From Pelodera strongyloides (Eukaryota > Nematoda > Chromadorea > Rhabditida > Rhabditidae): a stretch of 64,000 bases of DNA. Below, one piece after another: positions 49,952 to 64,000 of the stretch (positions within the stretch are counted from its first letter, which is position 1; the number at the start of each line of letters is the position of its first letter). Made by a program: the position numbers and the translations under genes. The notes beneath the pieces were generated by a model, which was given only the letters and a program-made list of their open reading frames with translations, made no database searches and was not told the origin of the DNA. The stretch is from positions 1-64,000 of the forward strand of contig JAANDG010000329.1 of the NCBI GenBank assembly GCA_036852015.1, written 5' to 3'.

Positions 49952-50418
49952 AAGTTATATTCAAAATATATATGTATGAGATACCAGATACCGGCTAAGC
50001 AAGCGCATGTTACACATGGAAAAAAATGACCTGATCGGCCAGGCGATATATATTGTGAATTGAGACTACGGTAATTGTCGAGGGATTCACGGGGGACAAC
50101 TCAGAAAAATAAAAAAAAATATAAATCGATTAATAATTAAATCAATTTTAAGACATATACAAATATAAACATAGAAAAATAGTTTGGGTTACCGATTATC
50201 CACGTTACTATTTTGGCTCATTTTTCTCTTTTGAGCTACATAATTTCTATAATTTTCTCATTTGCGTCTTTATATGTAATGAGATCAGTTGCAATATACA
50301 TTGTACAAAGATTAAACGATTGAATCTTAGTTGAAATACTCTTGAGAAGAATATTATCGTAATCTACACTTTTGGCTGGGTGCCAAATTAATTATCTGGC
50401 AGAGCGCCAATTCAAAAT

Positions 50419-60229
<9,811 letters not shown>

Positions 60230-60474
60230 TTCGAAATATTTGCATGGTGCCGGCGAACCGGGACACAAGCTTTCTAAAGCGATGTTGGTTAAAATAAGCG
60301 CGGTTTGTGACGTATGATTGTCCGTGCGCTACCAAATATTGTATGCAAATTGTGCAAGTCATTTACATTTAATGCATAAAGCTTCACAAATCGCCTTTTA
60401 TATAACATTGCGTAAATAAACAGCTTCAAGTTTTTCGAAATATTGGCACGACTGTTATAGGACATTTCCTAGAA

Positions 60475-60647
60475 TTAAAGCGAAATATCGGCCGGTTTTT
60501 GAAACGCATAGTGGACAACCGAGTATTTATGCTAATTTGCTCGAATTTAGCTCGATTTTTTATTCTAATTTATGTTCATTTGCATGCGCTGCAGAAGGTG
60601 CTGGTCTACTCGATGTGTTTCAAGAATCGCGGGTATTTCGCTTTAAA
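60475..60647. mobile_element. MITE family A upstream of the zinc-finger gene
   Basis: Typical left end TTAAAGCGAAATATCGGCC; the right end reads GGGTATTTCGCTTTAAA with a small deletion of the CCGGCCGG block. Confidence 0.8.
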
Positions 60648-60699
60648 GGCTAATGGTAAGTAGGTAAGTCAAAATGCTCGCGTATATCATACAGCCAAA

Positions 60700-60770
60700 A
60701 CGAGTGGTTCCCGGAGTCGTACCACCGATGTACTGTCCACAATGCTATCTCACTACCACTGCGCTACACT
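60700..60770 (-). pseudogene. tRNA-like segment
   Basis: The minus strand has TAGCGCAGTGGTAG (A-box-like) and GGTACGACTCC (B box with one change). No clean cloverleaf is evident. Confidence 0.4.
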
Positions 60771-61946
60771 TGATACTTAGAAGCCTCACCATTTTGTTGT
60801 TGTCCATTTCCACCGATAGTCAAGTGTCCACCCGGAAAAAGACTCATATGCGAGTTATTTTTTTTGGCAGACTTCACTAAAATTAACAATATATAAACAT
60901 ATTAATTTTAATAAACTTCGAAGTTATTTTTCGCGTCCCAGAAATGTTTTTGAAAATAAATAAGCGAACAGACAGTGGCACACGTTAACAAATAAAAATT
61001 AATAAATAGTAATGCAATTGTGCAGTAGGCTTCACAAACCACGCACATTACCGCCTTAAAAGTGGAGGACGCGACATGCGGTCTTTTGCGGTACATACAA
61101 ACACTAAAATAAATTATTAATAAGAATGTCTAGATGATGATAAATATAAAATGGCCTTAGTGTATATTATCAGAATAAAAAGTGGATTTCTAGAAGGCTG
61201 CGGCTTATTTTCCAAGACTTGCCGCCAAAATGTATTTAATGTTTCAAACCCTTAATGTTAAGCTGAACACTTTATCTATAAGCTCGGCTTATCTACACTA
61301 ATGACTACATCTTTTAGTATAGTAGTAGATCATGAACTGGGTTTGTATTAGTATTATAGTGTTTTACTAGATCAATGCGAGATAATGATGACTATACATT
61401 TTAGTATTAGATTAGTATAATACTAGTTCAAAATCTGGTTGATATCATTTTTATTATTAATACGATATAAAGTCTCGTGGAATTGAAAACGACCAGTGAA
61501 CTAGCCGGGGTCCTAGGAAAAAAATTATGTTGAAAGGCGGATAACTTTTCCCGGGTACTTCAAAGAAAATAAATTTTATAAGATTAGCGAAATCTTGTGA
61601 TTTGATGAGTAATACGAGCCACTTTTCTCCTATGGGCCAGAGGTGGGCCAGGTGTAGGCGAGGTGTAGGCGGCCCACACTTTTCGAGCCCACAAGTTCCT
61701 CAGTGAACTGTGAACTCAGGTAATTTGCTTCTCAATGAGCTCTTCACAATCTCATTTTTTCGCTTAGTTTTAAATCCAATTTTTTTTTGTTCTACATAAT
61801 AATTTTCTAATGGAGGAGAAATAGGTTTACACATCACACATTACACCATAAGAAACAGATATACAAAAGGATTATGATTATAGGGTTAACTTGAGTGGGT
61901 ATTTGCAAATACGGCGTGTATTAAATTCCCATATGAAGGGGATTCC

Positions 61947-62117
61947 TTAATGCGAAATGCTAGCCCCTTTGGAAAATTTGCGTATGATAAGCAAATCCTA
62001 TGTATCCTAGGCTAATTTTGTACGATCGTCCACGGCAATCGTACAAAATTGGCATAGTATACATAGGATTTGCTTATCATATGCAAATTTTACAAAGAGG
62101 CTAGCACTCGCTTTAAA
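61947..62117. mobile_element. MITE family B hairpin, upstream flank
   Basis: TTAATGCGAAATGCTAGCC left end and CTAGCACTCGCTTTAAA right end. Arms have a few mismatches but remain a long foldback. Confidence 0.88.
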
Positions 62118-62397
62118 GGTTATGACTTATTGCCAACATTTTGTTTCAATGGGCGTTTTGTTGAGTAGTTGGATGTTCAGACACGGGAGGTTGTGATTGT
62201 GCGTGTTTTGTGAAATGTGTCAATTGTGCCCTTACGTGAAACGTACCAACTCAGAAGAAGAAACAAATGAACGACTGGAACATATACCAACTCTTCAATA
62301 CGTTCACATAGTTTTTAATCTATTAATTATGGATAAGGCCAATCAGATCTTTGTCAAATAGACGGAGGTAGTGATATAAAGATATGGAACGTGAGAA

Positions 62398-62470
62398 AAT
62401 AGAGAGAAAGAGGGAGAGAGGGAGGGAAAGAGAGAGAGGGAGAGAGAGAGAGAGAGACCTAGAAGGAGAG
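62398..62470. repeat. GA-rich microsatellite
   Basis: Interrupted GA/GGA repeat in the upstream flank. Confidence 0.8.
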
Positions 62471-62778
62471 ACATAAAAACTGATTTTAAGGGGATGTGGC
62501 CCACACACGCGATATACAATTACACGCACTAATAAATAATGTCGGAAATATGAGCCATTGGATCTAGGCAATTTGTCGATAAGAATACAGAATATAAACG
62601 ATTTTCTAATGTATTGCATGGCGCAGCTGCGGCTCTAAAGTAGCCCGCAATTTAGCGCATGCGTTTGGCGAATGTATGGCACATAATTTGCGTGACACGC
62701 AATTGAGGCGCGAGAATTCCTGGCACTAATGAGACAGAAATTCTCGCGGCACCACGATGTGGCACCTGATCGGCGCAC

Positions 62779-62860
62779 GTGTAGCACAATATTGTGTCAA
62801 AAGGTGCGTGCCGTCTTGGAGCGGCGCGAGCATATCAGAAGGTGAAGCATGGGATGCCAT
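62779..62860 (-). other. Candidate upstream first coding exon of the zinc-finger gene
   Basis: In a GC-richer patch upstream of the zinc-finger gene, an ATG at 62860 opens a 27-codon frame (starting MASHASPSDML) that reaches a possible donor, gtgcgc, in phase 1. This would join in phase to the acceptor at 60274-60276, extending the exon at 60149 through a Pro-rich stretch. A possible acceptor (ttatctgcag) precedes the ATG by about 25 nt. Other donors in the same patch do not match phase. There is no homology evidence; I offer it only as a hypothesis. Confidence 0.2.
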
Positions 62861-63871
62861 ACTGAACGTGCGGGCGTTTCGCCCTGCAGATAACGAGAAA
62901 TTAATGAAGCTTTTTTCGCAATAAATCAGGGGTAAGTGACATTTATACGTTGATAATTCTTGTATGCTAATGGCGATAATCCTAAGATAATGATTGTGAA
63001 TGATATTATTTATTATAAGAAAAAAGGGGGTTTTATCACCGGATATGACAACGTTTCAATCCTGAAAGTAATCACGATTTGGGCTAAATTTAAATGTAAA
63101 AAAAATGAACCTGGGTACAATAATTGATGAGTAAAAACCAAAATATGAAAAAACAAGCATGGTTTGTCGAAATATCAACCTGCATGAATAGACATAAAGT
63201 ACGACATATAAAATACAAAAGGGCTTAAAAGAAAACTATATGACACAACTATCACATTATCGTCTAAACTAAGTAATTATAAAACAATTAATTATGTTTA
63301 TGAAATAAATATCAACTTTGATAAAGCTTGAAGAAACTAGACTTTTATTCATAATACCTATGACGTTTAGTGTAACATGAATTTCATATCTAATGATATA
63401 AAGGAGAAAAGCTTGTTTGTGCACACCGTTTTTTCTACGTTTCAGGCGTTTGGTATAAATACTCTCAAAAATTAGCGCATTTGGATCTTATTACATGAAT
63501 TTTGGGAAGTACGCTTCAGACATTTCATATGAAGTATGCCCTTTTTCCTGCGTACTTCGGAGAATCGCCTACATTTAATTGGAAAGTCGCCTTTGGCGGC
63601 GATAACCGTCTGCTACAAAATACTAACAAATTTTAAATTTTCGGCAGCAAACAGGCAGCGCAAAGTAGATTTCGAGCGGATTTTCCCGTGAGTTATATGC
63701 GATTTTGTGATTTCCACAGCTTAATTCCGTGACGTAGAAGGTGGACGGATTTCGCAAGATTATAGTCGTTTAGGTGAAATGTGGATTAGGCTAATAAATA
63801 AGGCACTACAACATTACATATTACTAACATCTATTAGCGAGGTAGTCACTGGTGTAGTGTAGTCACTGGTG

Positions 63872-64000
63872 TATGCCGGCCGGTTTTTGAAACGCATCGT
63901 GGGTCGTGGACAATCTGCATATTTATGCTAAGTTACTCGAATTTAGCTTGATTTTTGATTTTACTTTGTGTTCATTTGCGTAAGCTGCATAAGAATGCAG
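63872..64000. mobile_element. MITE family A, truncated by the window edge
   Basis: Begins within the left arm (GCCGGCCGGTTTTTGAAACG) without the TTTAAAGCG terminus, then follows the family interior to the end of the window. Confidence 0.6.

Larger units (their letters stand above)
47544..50418. other. Spacer between the zinc-finger gene and PHM
   Basis: About 2.9 kb without a gene. Contents: GA repeats (47711-47752), a 49-bp C tract (47921-47969), an interstitial TTAGGC array (48619-48651), a long CT-rich microsatellite (49058-49315) and a palindromic family D element (49791-49951). Confidence 0.6.
60276..64000. other. Upstream flank of the zinc-finger gene
   Basis: No gene is recognised apart from the speculative exon at 62779-62860. 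It contains family A elements at 60475-60647 and from about 63872 to the window edge, a family B hairpin at 61947-62117, a tRNA-like segment near 60700-60770, and GA repeats near 62398-62470. Confidence 0.5.

Overview
The window is AT-rich animal DNA with spliced genes; I see no bacterial or viral features. All five recognisable protein genes lie on the minus strand, head to tail. I reconstructed each by hand from conserved protein segments joined at GT/AG splice sites with consistent reading phase. In transcription order they are: a klumpfuss-like (EGR/WT1-type) C2H2 zinc-finger factor (60.2-50.4 kb), a stand-alone peptidylglycine alpha-hydroxylating monooxygenase, PHM (47.5-37.0 kb), the DEAD-box helicase DDX10/Dbp4 (35.9-22.8 kb), the U3 snoRNP WD40 protein UTP15 (22.0-13.9 kb), and a mitochondrial-type regulator of microtubule dynamics, RMDN (12.3-8.3 kb). 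The five models give 724, 322, 989, 549 and 297 residues, and every coding sum is a multiple of three.

The organism is an invertebrate, and a nematode is my best guess. Short interstitial arrays of TTAGGC, the nematode telomere unit, occur at 48.62 kb, 15.16 kb and 3.53 kb. Four of the five start codons lie 0-10 nt downstream of a 3' splice acceptor, as expected if mRNAs receive a spliced leader. Introns mostly end in TTTCAG or TTGCAG and are mostly 150-600 bp, which is long for Caenorhabditis. The species is not identified.

The space between exons is filled with small non-autonomous DNA elements. Several palindromic families (A-D here) share the terminus TTTAAAGCG...CGCTTTAAA and TTAA-type edges, as if mobilised by one piggyBac-like enzyme. 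Many sit within 4-50 bp of splice sites. tRNA-derived (SINE-like) pieces, long GA/CT and CA microsatellites, a 49-bp C tract and small tandem arrays fill the rest.

The most unusual region is PHM intron 1 (39.8-47.4 kb). A palindromic MITE there is split by about 5.2 kb of DNA made of two head-to-tail members of one element family. Their first 156 bp and last 117 bp match, but their interiors are unrelated. The longer member carries a 777-bp foldback element with 8-bp target duplications and a separate array of eight small hairpins with compensatory stem changes around an AAGT/AAGC loop.

DDX10 and UTP15 are adjacent and both serve the small-subunit processome, so this pair may be co-expressed. 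The flanks (1-8.3 kb and 60.3-64 kb) show only repeats and no gene I can defend.
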